A DNA stretch of 64,000 nucleotides from Aquipseudomonas guryensis (GCF_014164785.1 NZ_JACJFN010000002.1:372001-436000), one strand, 5' to 3'. Counted from the first letter of the stretch, positions 1 through 9,360 are shown. Notes: generated from the sequence alone by a model not told the origin. Numbers and translations: made by a program.

Positions 1-30
1 CATTGAGCGGGTTTTTTGTTGCCTGCGCTT

Positions 31-111
31 AGAACCTGTCCACGATCTCCTGACTGTCGGCCATCCTGATTTAAAAATGGCTCTAATCCAGAAGATCGTA
101 AACAGACTCCT
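31..111. repeat. MITE-like repeat, internally deleted copy
   Basis: An 81-bp copy of the 142-bp repeat seen intact at 4799-4940. It keeps the left end (AGAACCTG..ACGATCTCCTGA) and the right end (GGCTCTAAT..AGATCGTAAACAG) but lacks about 60 bp of the middle. Its right edge touches the stop codon of the minus-strand hydrolase gene next to it. Terminal repeats are imperfect here. Identification rests on direct comparison with the other copies in the window. Confidence 0.75.
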
Positions 112-1039
112 AGTAGCGCTTGCTCTCGAGGAAGGCCTGATAGTGTCCGGCCGTCTCTTCGGGGCGTTCTATCATTGGCGCATGGCCGCAATCCTTCATG
201 ATCACCACGCTGGGTTGGCGCAGCAGTGGCTTCATCACCTCGATGCTGGACACGTCCAGTACACGATCCTGCTCACCCCAGAGCAGCAGGGTTGGGGCCG
301 AGATCTTCGGTAGCTCCGGTTCCAGCGGAATATAGCGCTCACGCAGTTGCGCGAAGATCCGGTCGTAGTGCGCCTGATTGGCCATGGACTGTTCGGCGAA
401 GTGGCGCTTCAGCGAGTCGGGGAGGGGCGGTGGACTGACGAAGACGAAATTCATCAGTGTCTCGAAGTCCTCGGCCTTGCGTACCACCAACGGGTTGGGT
501 TCGCCGCGCTCGATGCGTTCGAACATCTCGCTTTGCTTCGGCGAGGTCACGCCGGAGTTGTCCAGCAGCGCCAGGGTCACAACCTGTTCCGGGTGGCGCG
601 CGGCGTATAGCGCAGCAATATGCCCGCCCATGGAATTGCCGATCAGGTGGGCTTGCTCGATGTCCAGGGCCTTGAGAAAGGCCTGCAGGCGCTCGGCCTG
701 AGAGGCGACGTCATAATTGGCATCCTGCTTGCTGCTTTCACCGAAGCCGGGCAGGTCGAGGGCGATGACGTGATAGCGGTCGGTGAAGTGACGGGCGAAG
801 CGCAGCCAGTTGTCGCGGTTGGCGCCGAAACCATGGATCATCACGATGGTCTCAGCATCTGCCGGGCCACCCTCGTAGTAGGTGATCTGCCCATTATCGA
901 CCTGGATTTGCTTGGAGGAGAGGCCGGCCAAGCCACGTTCGACCAGCTGCACGCTGCCGATCAGTGCGCTCGGCGACAGGTAAAGCGCCCCGGCACCCGC
1001 AGCCAGCAGTAAAATGAGACCGAATAGGAGTTTTTTCAT
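110..1039 (-). CDS. alpha/beta hydrolase, membrane-anchored or secreted
   Basis: A 309-residue alpha/beta-hydrolase fold protein. Residues 1-20 form a hydrophobic N-terminal segment after MKK, so the enzyme is probably anchored in the inner membrane or exported. The oxyanion motif HGFG lies at 69-72, the nucleophile elbow GNSMGG puts the catalytic serine at 136, and D258 (GEQD) and H286 (CGHAP) complete the triad. Length and motif spacing match lipase/esterase-like hydrolases of Pseudomonas; the substrate cannot be read from the sequence. It ends at the edge of a MITE-like repeat and is divergent from the downstream binding-protein gene. Confidence 0.85.
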   Translation of the reverse strand: MKKLLFGLILLLAAGAGALYLSPSALIGSVQLVERGLAGLSSKQIQVDNGQITYYEGGPADAETIVMIHGFGANRDNWLRFARHFTDRYHVIALDLPGFGESSKQDANYDVASQAERLQAFLKALDIEQAHLIGNSMGGHIAALYAARHPEQVVTLALLDNSGVTSPKQSEMFERIERGEPNPLVVRKAEDFETLMNFVFVSPPPLPDSLKRHFAEQSMANQAHYDRIFAQLRERYIPLEPELPKISAPTLLLWGEQDRVLDVSSIEVMKPLLRQPSVVIMKDCGHAPMIERPEETAGHYQAFLESKRY

Positions 1040-1153
1040 GGCGAATCCTTATCGCTAATAATTATTTAGGTTGGCTTTACGCTAGCATTAATACGCTTCC
1101 GGGCTGTCAGATATGACGCATGCCTCTTTGAACATCAAGCCGGGACATTGCCC

Positions 1154-1981
1154 ATGCGCGCTCCGTCGTTTGTTACGTCTTCGCTGCTTCTGCTGAGTCT
1201 GCTGGCCCCGATGCTGGCAGTGGCAGCAGGCAAGTGCGAGCGCCTGGTGGCGACAGGTAATCCGGAGTACCCGCCTTACCTCTGGCGTGACCCGCAGAAT
1301 CCACAGAAGCTGATCGGCGCCAATGCCGATCTGTTGCAGCAGATCGGCGAGCAGATCGGCGTCGAGATCGAGGTCGTGCACACCGGTCCCTGGTCGCGCG
1401 CCCAGGATGAAGTGCGCACCGGCCGCGTCGATCTTTTGGCCGGCGCCTTCCTCACCTTGCCACGCCTGGAAAGCATGGATTACGTGCATCCGGCCTTCTA
1501 TATCACGCCGAGCATGGTCTGGGTGCGCAAGGGCCACGAGTTTCCCTACAGCGGCTGGGAAGACCTGCGCGGTCGCGTCGGCGGGACACTGGTCAACAAC
1601 AGTTTTGGCCAGCAGTTCGATGCCTTCGCCAAGGCCAACCTGACCCTGGAGAACGTGCCCAGCTTGACCCAGGCCTTCCAGAAACTGCTGCTCGGGCGCA
1701 CCGAATACGTGCTCTACGAACGCTACCCCGGCGTGGCACTGGCCAATACTCTTGGCCTGATGGAAGACCTACAGGCGCTGGAACCCCCAATTTCCAGCGA
1801 GGGCCTGTTCCTTACCCTGTCGCACAACTCCGCCTGCAACGATCCCTGGCTGCGCGGACAGTTGGCGAAAAAAATGACAGAATTGACCGCCACCGGGCTG
1901 CCGGAAACCTTGTTGCAACGCAATCTTGAGCGTTGGAAAGTCCAGCAGCTGCAGCCCGCCAGTGTCCCGCCGAGTGAGTAG
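1154..1981 (+). CDS. periplasmic solute-binding protein (SBP_bac_3 type)
   Basis: A 275-residue extracellular solute-binding family 3 protein. A signal peptide occupies about residues 1-23 (hydrophobic stretch ending near VAAGK). The body holds the typical substrate-binding phrases NPEYPPYLW, GANADLLQQIG and GRVDLLAG. The ATG is preferred over an in-frame TTG two codons upstream because a CGGGA ribosome site sits 8 bases before it. No ABC permease or ATPase is adjacent, so it may be an orphan receptor or sensor rather than a transporter subunit. Substrate unknown, though amino acids are usual for the family. It is followed 10 bp later by the DUF4398 gene. Confidence 0.8.
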   Translation: MRAPSFVTSSLLLLSLLAPMLAVAAGKCERLVATGNPEYPPYLWRDPQNPQKLIGANADLLQQIGEQIGVEIEVVHTGPWSRAQDEVRTGRVDLLAGAFLTLPRLESMDYVHPAFYITPSMVWVRKGHEFPYSGWEDLRGRVGGTLVNNSFGQQFDAFAKANLTLENVPSLTQAFQKLLLGRTEYVLYERYPGVALANTLGLMEDLQALEPPISSEGLFLTLSHNSACNDPWLRGQLAKKMTELTATGLPETLLQRNLERWKVQQLQPASVPPSE

Positions 1982-1991
1982 GAAACGTTCA

Positions 1992-2345
1992 GTGAACAAG
2001 CAAATTGCAAGCGCCGCCCTGGCCTCGCTGCTTCTGGTCGGCTGTGCCAACGACCCTGCACCGACCGCCCAGATGGGGCTCACCGTCAAGGCTGTGGAAC
2101 AGGCCCGTGCGGTAGGTGCCGATGGGCAGATTGCCGAAATGCAGCTGGCCGAGAAGAAACTCGCCCGTGCGGAAAAGAACATGGGCGAGGAAGATTTCAA
2201 ACGCGCCCGGGTGTTCGCCGAACAGGCCGAACTGGATGCGCGCCTGGCCGAGGCCAAGGTGCTGACGCAGAAGAGTCAGGCGCAACTGGACGAGTTGAAT
2301 ACCCGCATCACGCGTCTGCGCAAGCAGCTGGGAGATCAGCAGTGA
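1992..2345 (+). CDS. DUF4398 lipoprotein
   Basis: A 117-residue lipoprotein. The GTG start is chosen because AGGAAA lies just upstream and because translation then begins directly with a type II signal peptide ending in LLVGC (lipidated Cys18). The mature part is Ala/Glu/Lys-rich and helical (AEKKLARAEKNMGEEDFKRA), as in DUF4398 proteins. Its stop overlaps the GTG start of the OmpA-like gene by four bases, so the two are translationally coupled and probably form one envelope module. DUF4398 next to an OmpA domain is a common pseudomonad pair; the role, perhaps peptidoglycan tethering, is inferred only. Confidence 0.8.
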   Translation: MNKQIASAALASLLLVGCANDPAPTAQMGLTVKAVEQARAVGADGQIAEMQLAEKKLARAEKNMGEEDFKRARVFAEQAELDARLAEAKVLTQKSQAQLDELNTRITRLRKQLGDQQ

Positions 2346-3154
2346 CCCGTCATCATGGCCTGGCCGGCGCGCTGCTGTGCCTTACCCTGCTCGGTGGTTG
2401 TGCCACCAGCCAGGACAGCGTCGAAGCCTTGACTGCTGCCGAAGCGAGCTTCCAGAAGGTCAAGGAAAACCCGGACGTCTTGCGCAGTGCACCGAAGGAT
2501 GTGATCCGCGCCGGCGAGTCCCTGGCACGTGCGCAGCGCCTGTCCAGCTACTGGGGCAGCAGCGACGATGTGCTGCATTACGCCTATCTCAGCCAGCGTT
2601 ATAGCGAGATCGCCAGCCAGCACAGCGAGCTGAGCCTGAATCAGGAGCGTGCAGTCAAGCTGGAACTGGAGCGTCAGCGCCTGCAACTGGCCCTGCGCGA
2701 AGCCAAGCTGCTCAGCTTGCAACAACACGGCCAGTGGTTCGATGAGCAGATGGCCAACAACCTGGCCGCCACCGAAACCGACCGTGGTCTGGTGATGACC
2801 CTGGGCGATGTCCTGTTCGATGCCGGGCGTGCCGAACTCAAGGCGTCGGCCAACCGTACGGTGCTCAAGCTGGTGCAGTTCCTCCAGCTCAACCCGCGGC
2901 GCATTGTGCGCATCGAGGGCTACACCGACGGGCGTGGCGATGCCAAGGAGAACCTCGAGTTGTCCCATGCCCGCGCGCAGGCTGTGGCCGATGTGCTGGT
3001 CGATCTGGGCATCGACAGCCAGCGCATCAGCGTGAAGGGGTTTGGCGAGGCCTATCCGGTCGCGGATAACGCCTCCAGTCGTGGTCGTGCGCAGAATCGC
3101 CGGGTGGAAATCGTCTTTTCCGATGAGACCGGGCAGCTGCAACCCGGTCGCTGA
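2342..3154 (+). CDS. OmpA-family lipoprotein (DUF4398-OmpA)
   Basis: A 270-residue outer-membrane lipoprotein with lipobox LLGGC (Cys20). Residues about 25-150 are a helical DUF4398-like region. Residues about 155-265 are an OmpA/MotB peptidoglycan-binding domain with VLFDAGRAELK, the IEGYTDGRGD motif and the closing NRRVEIVFSDE. It likely binds peptidoglycan and stabilises the envelope. It overlaps the previous gene (GTGA) and is followed by an intrinsic terminator. The GTG start is supported by the overlap and by the immediate signal peptide. Confidence 0.88.
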   Translation: MTRHHGLAGALLCLTLLGGCATSQDSVEALTAAEASFQKVKENPDVLRSAPKDVIRAGESLARAQRLSSYWGSSDDVLHYAYLSQRYSEIASQHSELSLNQERAVKLELERQRLQLALREAKLLSLQQHGQWFDEQMANNLAATETDRGLVMTLGDVLFDAGRAELKASANRTVLKLVQFLQLNPRRIVRIEGYTDGRGDAKENLELSHARAQAVADVLVDLGIDSQRISVKGFGEAYPVADNASSRGRAQNRRVEIVFSDETGQLQPGR

Positions 3155-3176
3155 GCCACGCAAGACTCGACACAGC

Positions 3177-3206
3177 CCCGGTAGCCGCAAGGCTCCGGGT
3201 TTTTTT
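3177..3206 (+). terminator. intrinsic terminator after the OmpA lipoprotein
   Basis: A CCCGG(T)AGCC / GGCTCCGGG stem with a GCAA tetraloop and a one-base bulge, followed by a run of T. It closes the DUF4398-OmpA transcription unit. Confidence 0.8.
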
Positions 3207-3359
3207 CTGTCTGCGCGAAACGGGCAGGGTGGGTGGCACAGTTGCCTGAGTTGTACGAACGCGACTGTGCTGTATGGTCGAGAAAAACGACAACTGTACC
3301 CATCGTTATTGCGCATGTTCGGCTACTGTTCTGGTACAGAAGCTCAGTGAGTTTTCGCC

Positions 3360-4799
3360 ATGACCAGTTTGTTGCTTTACCAACGCATCGCCCAGCAGCT
3401 CGCCGAGGATATTCGCCGCGGCGTCTACCAGCCTGGCGAGCGCGTGCCCTCGGTACGCAAGATGAGCTCGCAGCTCAGCGTCAGCCACGCCACCGTGTTG
3501 CAGGCCTACGCCAATCTGGAAGATCAGGGGCTGATCCGAGCCCGTCCGCAATCCGGCTTCTATGTGCACCAGAGTGCCGCGCTGACCGCCTCGACCCCGG
3601 ACATCGCCCGGGTCGAGCTGCCGGGGCTGGTCACCCGCAGCAGCATCATCAGCCAGGTGCTGACCGATTCTCGTCAGGAGGGTGTGTTCCCCTTGGGCGC
3701 CGCCGTGCCGCACGTCGATTACCTGCCGGCGCGGGCGCTGCACCAGCAGTTGGCCAAGGTCACCCGTTTCCACAGCCCGCGTGCCTTCAGCTACATGTTC
3801 AGCCCCGGTTTCGAGCCGCTGCGGCGCCAGGTGGCGATCCGCATGCGCGATGCTGGGGTGGTGGTCGATCCGTCGGAAGTGGTGATCACCCATGGTTGCG
3901 TGGATGCCATCCACATGGCCCTGCGCGTGCTGACCAAGCCTGGCGACCTGATTGCCGCCGAGTCGCCGACCTACTACGGCCTGCTGCAGCTGGCCGAGCT
4001 GCTCGGTCTCAAGGTCATCGAGATTCCCTGCGACCCGACTACCGGGGTGAGCCTGGAAGCCCTGCAGTTGGCGGCCAACCAGTGGCCGATCAAGGCCCTG
4101 GTGCTGACTTCGCGGCTGAGCAACCCCATGGGCGGCAGCATGCCCGAGGAGCGCCAGAAGCAGTTGCTCAAGTTCACTGGCGACTACGGCATCCAGGTGA
4201 TCGAGGACGATATCTACGGCGAGCTGCTGTTCGAGCCGGGTAGGATCAAGGCGCTCAAGGCCTACGACCGCGAGGATCAGGTGGTGTACTGCTCGAGCTT
4301 CTCCAAGACCATCTCGCCGGGGGTGCGCATCGGCTGGATCATTGCCGGGCGCCATCAGGACGAGATCGAGCGCCTGCAGACCTTCAGCACCCACTCGGCC
4401 TGCAGCGTCACCCAGATGGGCGTGGCCGCCTACCTGGAGAATGGCGGTTACGATCGTCACCTGCGCCATATCCGCCAGGAGTACCGCAAGAACATGACCG
4501 CCTACCAGTTGGCTGTGCAACAGTACTTCCCGGAAGGTACGCAGATGACCCGCCCGCATGGCGGTTTCATTCTCTGGGTCAGCCTGCCGGGGCGGGTCAG
4601 CGCCAAGGAACTGCATGTGCGGGCCTTGCAACAGGGCATCAGCGTGGCGCCGGGGCTGATCTTCAGCAACACCGAGCAGTTCAACAACTGCCTGCGCCTG
4701 ACCTGCGGCGTACCGTGGAACCGCGAGGCCGAGCGGGCGATGATGACCATCGGCATGCTGGCCGGGCAGCTTTGCCAGGAGGCCGGCGTGCTGCACTGA
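3360..4799 (+). CDS. MocR-family GntR/aminotransferase regulator
   Basis: A 479-residue MocR-type protein. Residues 1-75 are a GntR winged-helix domain (IAQQLAEDIRRGVYQPGERVPSVR, then SHATVLQAYANLEDQGLI). From about 110 onward it has a fold-type I aminotransferase domain; the PLP lysine is K316 in SSFSKTISPG. Proteins of this class are usually PLP-dependent transcription regulators rather than free enzymes, so its ligand is probably an amino acid or PLP. No obvious target gene is divergent from it. The region upstream of the ATG contains repeated GTAC/TGTAC-like elements that could be its own operator, but this is weak. The stop codon overlaps the end of a MITE-like repeat. Confidence 0.85.
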   Translation: MTSLLLYQRIAQQLAEDIRRGVYQPGERVPSVRKMSSQLSVSHATVLQAYANLEDQGLIRARPQSGFYVHQSAALTASTPDIARVELPGLVTRSSIISQVLTDSRQEGVFPLGAAVPHVDYLPARALHQQLAKVTRFHSPRAFSYMFSPGFEPLRRQVAIRMRDAGVVVDPSEVVITHGCVDAIHMALRVLTKPGDLIAAESPTYYGLLQLAELLGLKVIEIPCDPTTGVSLEALQLAANQWPIKALVLTSRLSNPMGGSMPEERQKQLLKFTGDYGIQVIEDDIYGELLFEPGRIKALKAYDREDQVVYCSSFSKTISPGVRIGWIIAGRHQDEIERLQTFSTHSACSVTQMGVAAYLENGGYDRHLRHIRQEYRKNMTAYQLAVQQYFPEGTQMTRPHGGFILWVSLPGRVSAKELHVRALQQGISVAPGLIFSNTEQFNNCLRLTCGVPWNREAERAMMTIGMLAGQLCQEAGVLH

Positions 4800-4940
4800 G
4801 AACCTGTTTACGATCTCCTGACTCGCGGCCATACCGCGTTAAAAGTGGCCTCAAAATGCTCATTTACACTTCGTAAACTGCGCTTTTTCGGCCACTTTTG
4901 CCTTGTCTGGCTCTAATTCAGAAGATCGTAAACAGGTTCT
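4799..4940. repeat. MITE-like repeat, intact 142-bp copy
   Basis: The ends are a perfect 18-bp inverted repeat, AGAACCTGTTTACGATCT and its complement. Inside, AAAAGTGGCC pairs with GGCCACTTTT, so the whole element could fold as one long hairpin. It has no coding capacity and starts inside the stop codon of the MocR gene. Related copies are at 31-111, about 47092-47281 and 54619-54760. Confidence 0.85.
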
Positions 4941-5032
4941 GAGAGATTGATTGTTCACCCGGCTTAACCCGAATGATTTGATGGCGTCGTCTACCTGAGC
5001 GAGTGAACCTTTCGCCCCAGGAGACCGCCATC

Positions 5033-6805
5033 ATGTCCGACCTCACCACCCTGATCCGCCAACCCCTGCTCGCCGGTTTCAGCGCCGGCCTGGCCCTGGC
5101 GCTGGCCGCCTGCAGTGCCGCCAATAACGACGCCCATAGCGACGCCGAGAAAAAGGCCGCGGCCAAACCGGTTGAACCGGTCGTGCAGCAGCACGTGCTG
5201 CATGAGGAAGTCGACGCCAATGCGGCCTATCGCGCGCCGGCCAAGATCAAGGCCGAAGCCGCCAGCGTCGCCGGCGCCATGGAAGCGCGCAAGATGATGC
5301 CGCAGAGCCTGCCGATGATCGCGCCGGCGCCCATGGCCGACAGCGCCCAGTTCGGCTATCAGGACGTGTACCGCGAGCAGTACCAGAAAGTCGCCGACAA
5401 CCCGGTGCATGCCGTGGCCGAGCAACCAGTGTCGACCTTCAGTATCGACGTCGACACCGGCAGCTACGCCAACGTGCGGCGCTTCCTTAACGACGGCAGC
5501 CTGCCGCCCCAGGATGCGGTGCGCCTGGAGGAGCTGGTCAACTACTTCCCCTATGCCTACCCGCAACCCCAGGGCGACACTCCATTCGGCGTCGGCACCG
5601 AGCTGGCCACCTCACCGTGGAACCCGCAGACCCGCCTGCTACGCGTGGCGATCAAGGCCTCCGATATGCAGGCCGCCGAGCTGCCGCCGGCCAACCTGGT
5701 ATTCCTGGTCGATGTGTCCGGCTCGATGGATCGCCGCGAAGGCCTGCCAATGGTGCAGAGCACCCTGAAACTGCTGGTCGACCAGTTGCGCCCGCAGGAC
5801 CGCGTGGCCCTGGTCACCTATGCCGGCAATGCCAGCGTGGTGCTGGAATCCACTGCCGGCAGCGAAAAAGCCAAGATCCGCGCGGCCATCGACCAGCTCA
5901 GCGCTGGCGGCTCCACTGCTGGCGAATCGGGCATCCAGCTGGCTTACCAGGAGGCGCAGAAGGGCCTGCTCAGGGATGGTATCAACCGCATCCTGCTGGC
6001 CACCGACGGTGACTTCAACGTCGGCATCAGCGACTTCGAAACCCTCAAGCAGCTGGCCGCCGACAAGCGCAAGACCGGCGTGTCGCTGACCACCCTGGGC
6101 TTCGGCACCGACAACTACAACGAGCAGTTGATGGAGCAGTTGGCCGACGCTGGCGACGGCAACTACGCCTATATCGACAACCTGCGCGAGGCGCGCAAGG
6201 TGTTGGTGGATCAGCTCAGCTCGACCCTGGCCGTGGTGGCCAAGGATGTGAAAATCCAGGTCGAGTTCAACCCGGCCGAGGTTAGCGAGTACCGCCTGCT
6301 CGGCTACGAGAACCGCGCGCTGAAACGCGAGGACTTCAGTAACGACAAGATCGATGCCGGCGAGATCGGTGCCGGGCATACGGTCACCGCGCTGTATGAA
6401 ATCGTCCCGGTCGGCGCCAAGGGCTGGCTGGAACCGCTGCGCTATGCCCAGGCCGGCAAGGACGCGGGCAAACCCGGCGAGATCGCCTGGCTGCGCCTGC
6501 GCTACAAGGCGCCAGAGGGTGGCAGCAGCAAACTGGTCGAGGTGCCGATCGGCAAGGGCGAGAGCGTTACCCCGATCGCCCAGGCCAGCGAGGACCTGCG
6601 CTTCGCCGCCGCCGTGGCCGCCTTCGCCCAGCAGCTAAAAGAGGGCCAGTACACTGGCGACTTCGGCCTGGCCGACAGCGCCAAGCTGGCCCGTGGCGCC
6701 AAGGGTGAAGACCGCTACGGCCTGCGCGCCGAGTTTGTACAGTTGGTGGAATTGGCGCAAAGCCTGCAACTATCTTCTAAAGGTACACCAGTAGCGATAG
6801 AGTGA
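5033..6805 (+). CDS. YfbK-like VWA-domain lipoprotein, 3' end replaced by the integrated element
   Basis: A 590-residue lipoprotein. The ATG follows an AGGAGA ribosome site; a signal peptide ends at LALAAC (Cys27). It has an N-terminal VWA-associated region, a von Willebrand A domain with the MIDAS motif DVSGS near residues 227-231, and a C-terminal DUF3520-like region, as in E. coli YfbK. The last 11 residues (LSSKGTPVAIE) are encoded by the integrated element. The native C-terminus, TPQNVQVRAD followed by TAA, survives at 16528-16560. The gene is otherwise intact and probably functional. It originally ran directly into the ECF sigma gene. Role unknown; envelope function inferred. Confidence 0.85.
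   Translation: MSDLTTLIRQPLLAGFSAGLALALAACSAANNDAHSDAEKKAAAKPVEPVVQQHVLHEEVDANAAYRAPAKIKAEAASVAGAMEARKMMPQSLPMIAPAPMADSAQFGYQDVYREQYQKVADNPVHAVAEQPVSTFSIDVDTGSYANVRRFLNDGSLPPQDAVRLEELVNYFPYAYPQPQGDTPFGVGTELATSPWNPQTRLLRVAIKASDMQAAELPPANLVFLVDVSGSMDRREGLPMVQSTLKLLVDQLRPQDRVALVTYAGNASVVLESTAGSEKAKIRAAIDQLSAGGSTAGESGIQLAYQEAQKGLLRDGINRILLATDGDFNVGISDFETLKQLAADKRKTGVSLTTLGFGTDNYNEQLMEQLADAGDGNYAYIDNLREARKVLVDQLSSTLAVVAKDVKIQVEFNPAEVSEYRLLGYENRALKREDFSNDKIDAGEIGAGHTVTALYEIVPVGAKGWLEPLRYAQAGKDAGKPGEIAWLRLRYKAPEGGSSKLVEVPIGKGESVTPIAQASEDLRFAAAVAAFAQQLKEGQYTGDFGLADSAKLARGAKGEDRYGLRAEFVQLVELAQSLQLSSKGTPVAIE
6762..6790. other. attL of the integrated element
   Basis: Core GCCTGCAA (6762-6769) followed by the element arm CTATCTTCTAAAGGTACACC. 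The arm is an inverted version of the arm before the right core (TGGAGTACCTTTGAAAG). The symmetry axis of the two arms falls between the third and fourth core bases, as expected for the P half-sites of a large serine recombinase. Confidence 0.75.
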
Positions 6806-6832
6806 CGTTCTAGCCTTTCTGGAGCAGTAGCC

Positions 6833-8335
6833 GTGCCTTATGCAGTCCCTTACATGCGATTTAGCTTCAGTCGTCAAGGGCGCGGCTCCTCTATCGAGCG
6901 GCAGGAGATGATGATCGGTGAATGGCTGGGGAAGCATCCCGAGTACACCCTGTACCCCAAGACCTATAAAGACCTAGGTCGCTCAGGGTTCAGCGGAGAA
7001 CATCTGAAGTTCGGTTTCGGGAAAATGCTGAAAGCTATTGAAGACGGCTTGATCAGCAGCGGGGACGTTATCCTTGTTGAGGCGTTTGACCGAGCTGGAC
7101 GCCTACCGCCATCCGATATGTTCCCGATCCTCTCGGGGATTGTGAAGGCCGGAGTAAACATCGTCACTCTAGACGATGGGATCACATACACTCTCGAATC
7201 CGTAAACAATAATCATTTATTTCTTCTGCTAGCCAAAATTCAGCAGGCTCACAATTACAGCTCTTTGCTCTCTGATCGGATAAAAAAATCATATGCCAAT
7301 CGGGTGGATAGAGCGAAAGCTGGTGAGAAAGTAAAAGTCAGAACCCCTATTTGGCTTAAGGATGGCGAGCTAATAGAAGATTTGGTTCCTATAATTCGTC
7401 AGGTATTCGAACTATGGGCAGAGGGAGTAGGGGCATGGTCAATACTCAAAAAAATTCAAGACCAACACCCAGCCTTGAAGAAGGTTAATGTTTCTACAAT
7501 TAGTGAGTGGGTGCGCAATAAAACAGCTATAGGTTATTGGCGAGATATCCCTGGTGTTTATCCTGCCGTAGTCGATGCTGAATTATTTTATCGCGCAAAT
7601 AATAGACCTGTTAGATCAATTCCTACTCGTAATCCGAGGAAGCACTTTGAAACGGGGCTTATAGTCTGCGGTGTTTGTGGTGGGAATATGGTCAGTAAAA
7701 TCGATAAATTAAAATCTGCGAAAGTTGTATGTGGAACACGCTCCCGTAAAGGCATTGATGCTTGCTCTAACTCCAAGAATTTCCCTCTTGATGTGTTCCT
7801 CTATTTAATAACTACAACCTCGACCGAGGCAATGCAGCAGGCGTTACGCAGGCATCAGTTATCTGACAGTGAAAAGAAGGCAATTGTTCTTCGCGGTAAG
7901 GTTGATGAGCTTGGTAAACAGCTTAGCAATTTGTATAAGCTGGCAGCAATAAACTTAACAGATGAATTGCAGCAGGAAATTGAGCGTAAAATTTTTGAAC
8001 GGGATCAGGCGCAAGTGCAGATCAAGGCGCTAGAGGTTATTTCATCAGTGAACGAGGATTGGGGCGCAGCAGTAGAAATTAGTGACGATATGCGAATTGA
8101 TGAGCCTGAAAGAGCAAATGCACTTTTAAGATCGGTTGGATATGCCCTCAAGGCTTTTACGAATGGGACTATTGAAGTGCCTTGTAAGGATATAAATGGA
8201 ATTGAGCTTAATCCTTGCAAGTACGAAGGTTACAGTAAAAGGAAAGATGCATATATTTTATCTACGGGCTCTGGCGTTTTGGAGATTCTAAATTTTGCAT
8301 CAAAGCGGCATCTAGCTACTCTAGAAGAATATTAG
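6833..8335 (+). CDS. large serine recombinase (integrase of the element)
   Basis: A 500-residue large serine recombinase. The catalytic domain starts Y-M-R-F-S with nucleophile S11, followed by RGSSIERQ and the FDRAGR motif (85-90). A recombinase domain occupies about 150-260. A zinc ribbon follows with C279, C282, C300 and C311, then a coiled-coil segment (about 350-400) that normally mediates synapsis. The GTG start has GGAG 8 bases upstream. Its position 64 bp inside attL is typical for an integrase acting on that site. Codon usage is clearly AT-shifted, especially after residue 100. Confidence 0.93.
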   Translation: MPYAVPYMRFSFSRQGRGSSIERQEMMIGEWLGKHPEYTLYPKTYKDLGRSGFSGEHLKFGFGKMLKAIEDGLISSGDVILVEAFDRAGRLPPSDMFPILSGIVKAGVNIVTLDDGITYTLESVNNNHLFLLLAKIQQAHNYSSLLSDRIKKSYANRVDRAKAGEKVKVRTPIWLKDGELIEDLVPIIRQVFELWAEGVGAWSILKKIQDQHPALKKVNVSTISEWVRNKTAIGYWRDIPGVYPAVVDAELFYRANNRPVRSIPTRNPRKHFETGLIVCGVCGGNMVSKIDKLKSAKVVCGTRSRKGIDACSNSKNFPLDVFLYLITTTSTEAMQQALRRHQLSDSEKKAIVLRGKVDELGKQLSNLYKLAAINLTDELQQEIERKIFERDQAQVQIKALEVISSVNEDWGAAVEISDDMRIDEPERANALLRSVGYALKAFTNGTIEVPCKDINGIELNPCKYEGYSKRKDAYILSTGSGVLEILNFASKRHLATLEEY

Positions 8336-8400
8336 TTTATAATTTTTAAATGCGTAGGCATTGTCTGTCGCTAGATGTTTGCGATAAAAATAGGCTTTTT

Positions 8401-9360
8401 ATGAATGTGGATATAAAGAAAAAACATCATTATGTATATAGAAAATATCTAGAGAGTTGGGTGAGGGATGGAAGTGAAACTGAAGTTTACTATTTGAGTA
8501 AGAAAGGAAAGATTTCTTCAGATAGCGTTACTGGAATATTGAGGGAAGACTATTTTTATAAATTCAATCCTCTCAGGAGTGGTGACAAAGAAATATTTGA
8601 GCTGTATATAAGCAAATTTTCTCCCGTGCATTGGAAAAGTAGTGTTGAGCTGCTAAATTTTTTCTTGATGTTATCTAAAGGATATTACCTGTCGTGTGAT
8701 ATTGGCGACAAAAATTTACAGGATTCAATAATAAACAACACTATTGAAGATATTCAATCTAGTGTGGAGCTTGATGCCTTGCCAAGTCTAAAAAAATTAT
8801 GGCGTGGGGATTTAAATGCTTTAGATGATAAAGAGGAACGAAGGAAATTCTGTTTGTTCCTAAGTTTCCAGGCTTTGAGAAATAAAGGCCCGAGGGACGA
8901 AACAATAGCAAGGCTGGGGACTATAAAGCATGAGAATACCATTTTATTAGAAAGGTCTAATTTGTTTTTTGAGAGGAATTGGAACTTGATAATGATCATG
9001 CTTGCATCAAATATGGCGAAGAATATATTTGATATGTTAGGGGTGGGTGGTTATTGTCTTTTGAAAAATTCATCGGCTAAGCCTTTTATAACAAGCGATA
9101 GGCCTGTAAATAATGTACACCCTGATGAGGTAGTAAAGCCAGCAGGCACGGAGCCAGAAAGTATTGACTTCTATTATCCGCTTTCGCCCGGATTGGCATT
9201 TTATATGCCAGAGTCAAAGCCTGTGACTCAGAAATCTAGGTCAATTACAGAGAGCGAGGCTGATCGGCTAAATACCTTAGTTGCAAAGGCTGCATTTAAA
9301 ACAATCGTATCTAACAATGAAGAATCAATTGTCAGATACAAGCGTTTCATTAAGCGCTAA
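8401..9360 (+). CDS. DUF4238-domain protein
   Basis: A 319-residue protein from the second in-frame ATG; an ATG 51 bases upstream is possible but gives an unrelated-looking extension. It opens with KKKHHYVYRKYLESWV, the signature start of DUF4238 proteins (HHYVP..YL..F). A later TSDRPV (residues about 236-241) matches the family's second conserved block. The family's activity is not established; members often lie in mobile or defence-rich regions. The gene is very AT-rich compared with the host. It converges on the OLD-type gene with an 83-bp gap that begins with a T-run. Immunity role is inference. Confidence 0.7.
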   Translation: MNVDIKKKHHYVYRKYLESWVRDGSETEVYYLSKKGKISSDSVTGILREDYFYKFNPLRSGDKEIFELYISKFSPVHWKSSVELLNFFLMLSKGYYLSCDIGDKNLQDSIINNTIEDIQSSVELDALPSLKKLWRGDLNALDDKEERRKFCLFLSFQALRNKGPRDETIARLGTIKHENTILLERSNLFFERNWNLIMIMLASNMAKNIFDMLGVGGYCLLKNSSAKPFITSDRPVNNVHPDEVVKPAGTEPESIDFYYPLSPGLAFYMPESKPVTQKSRSITESEADRLNTLVAKAAFKTIVSNNEESIVRYKRFIKR

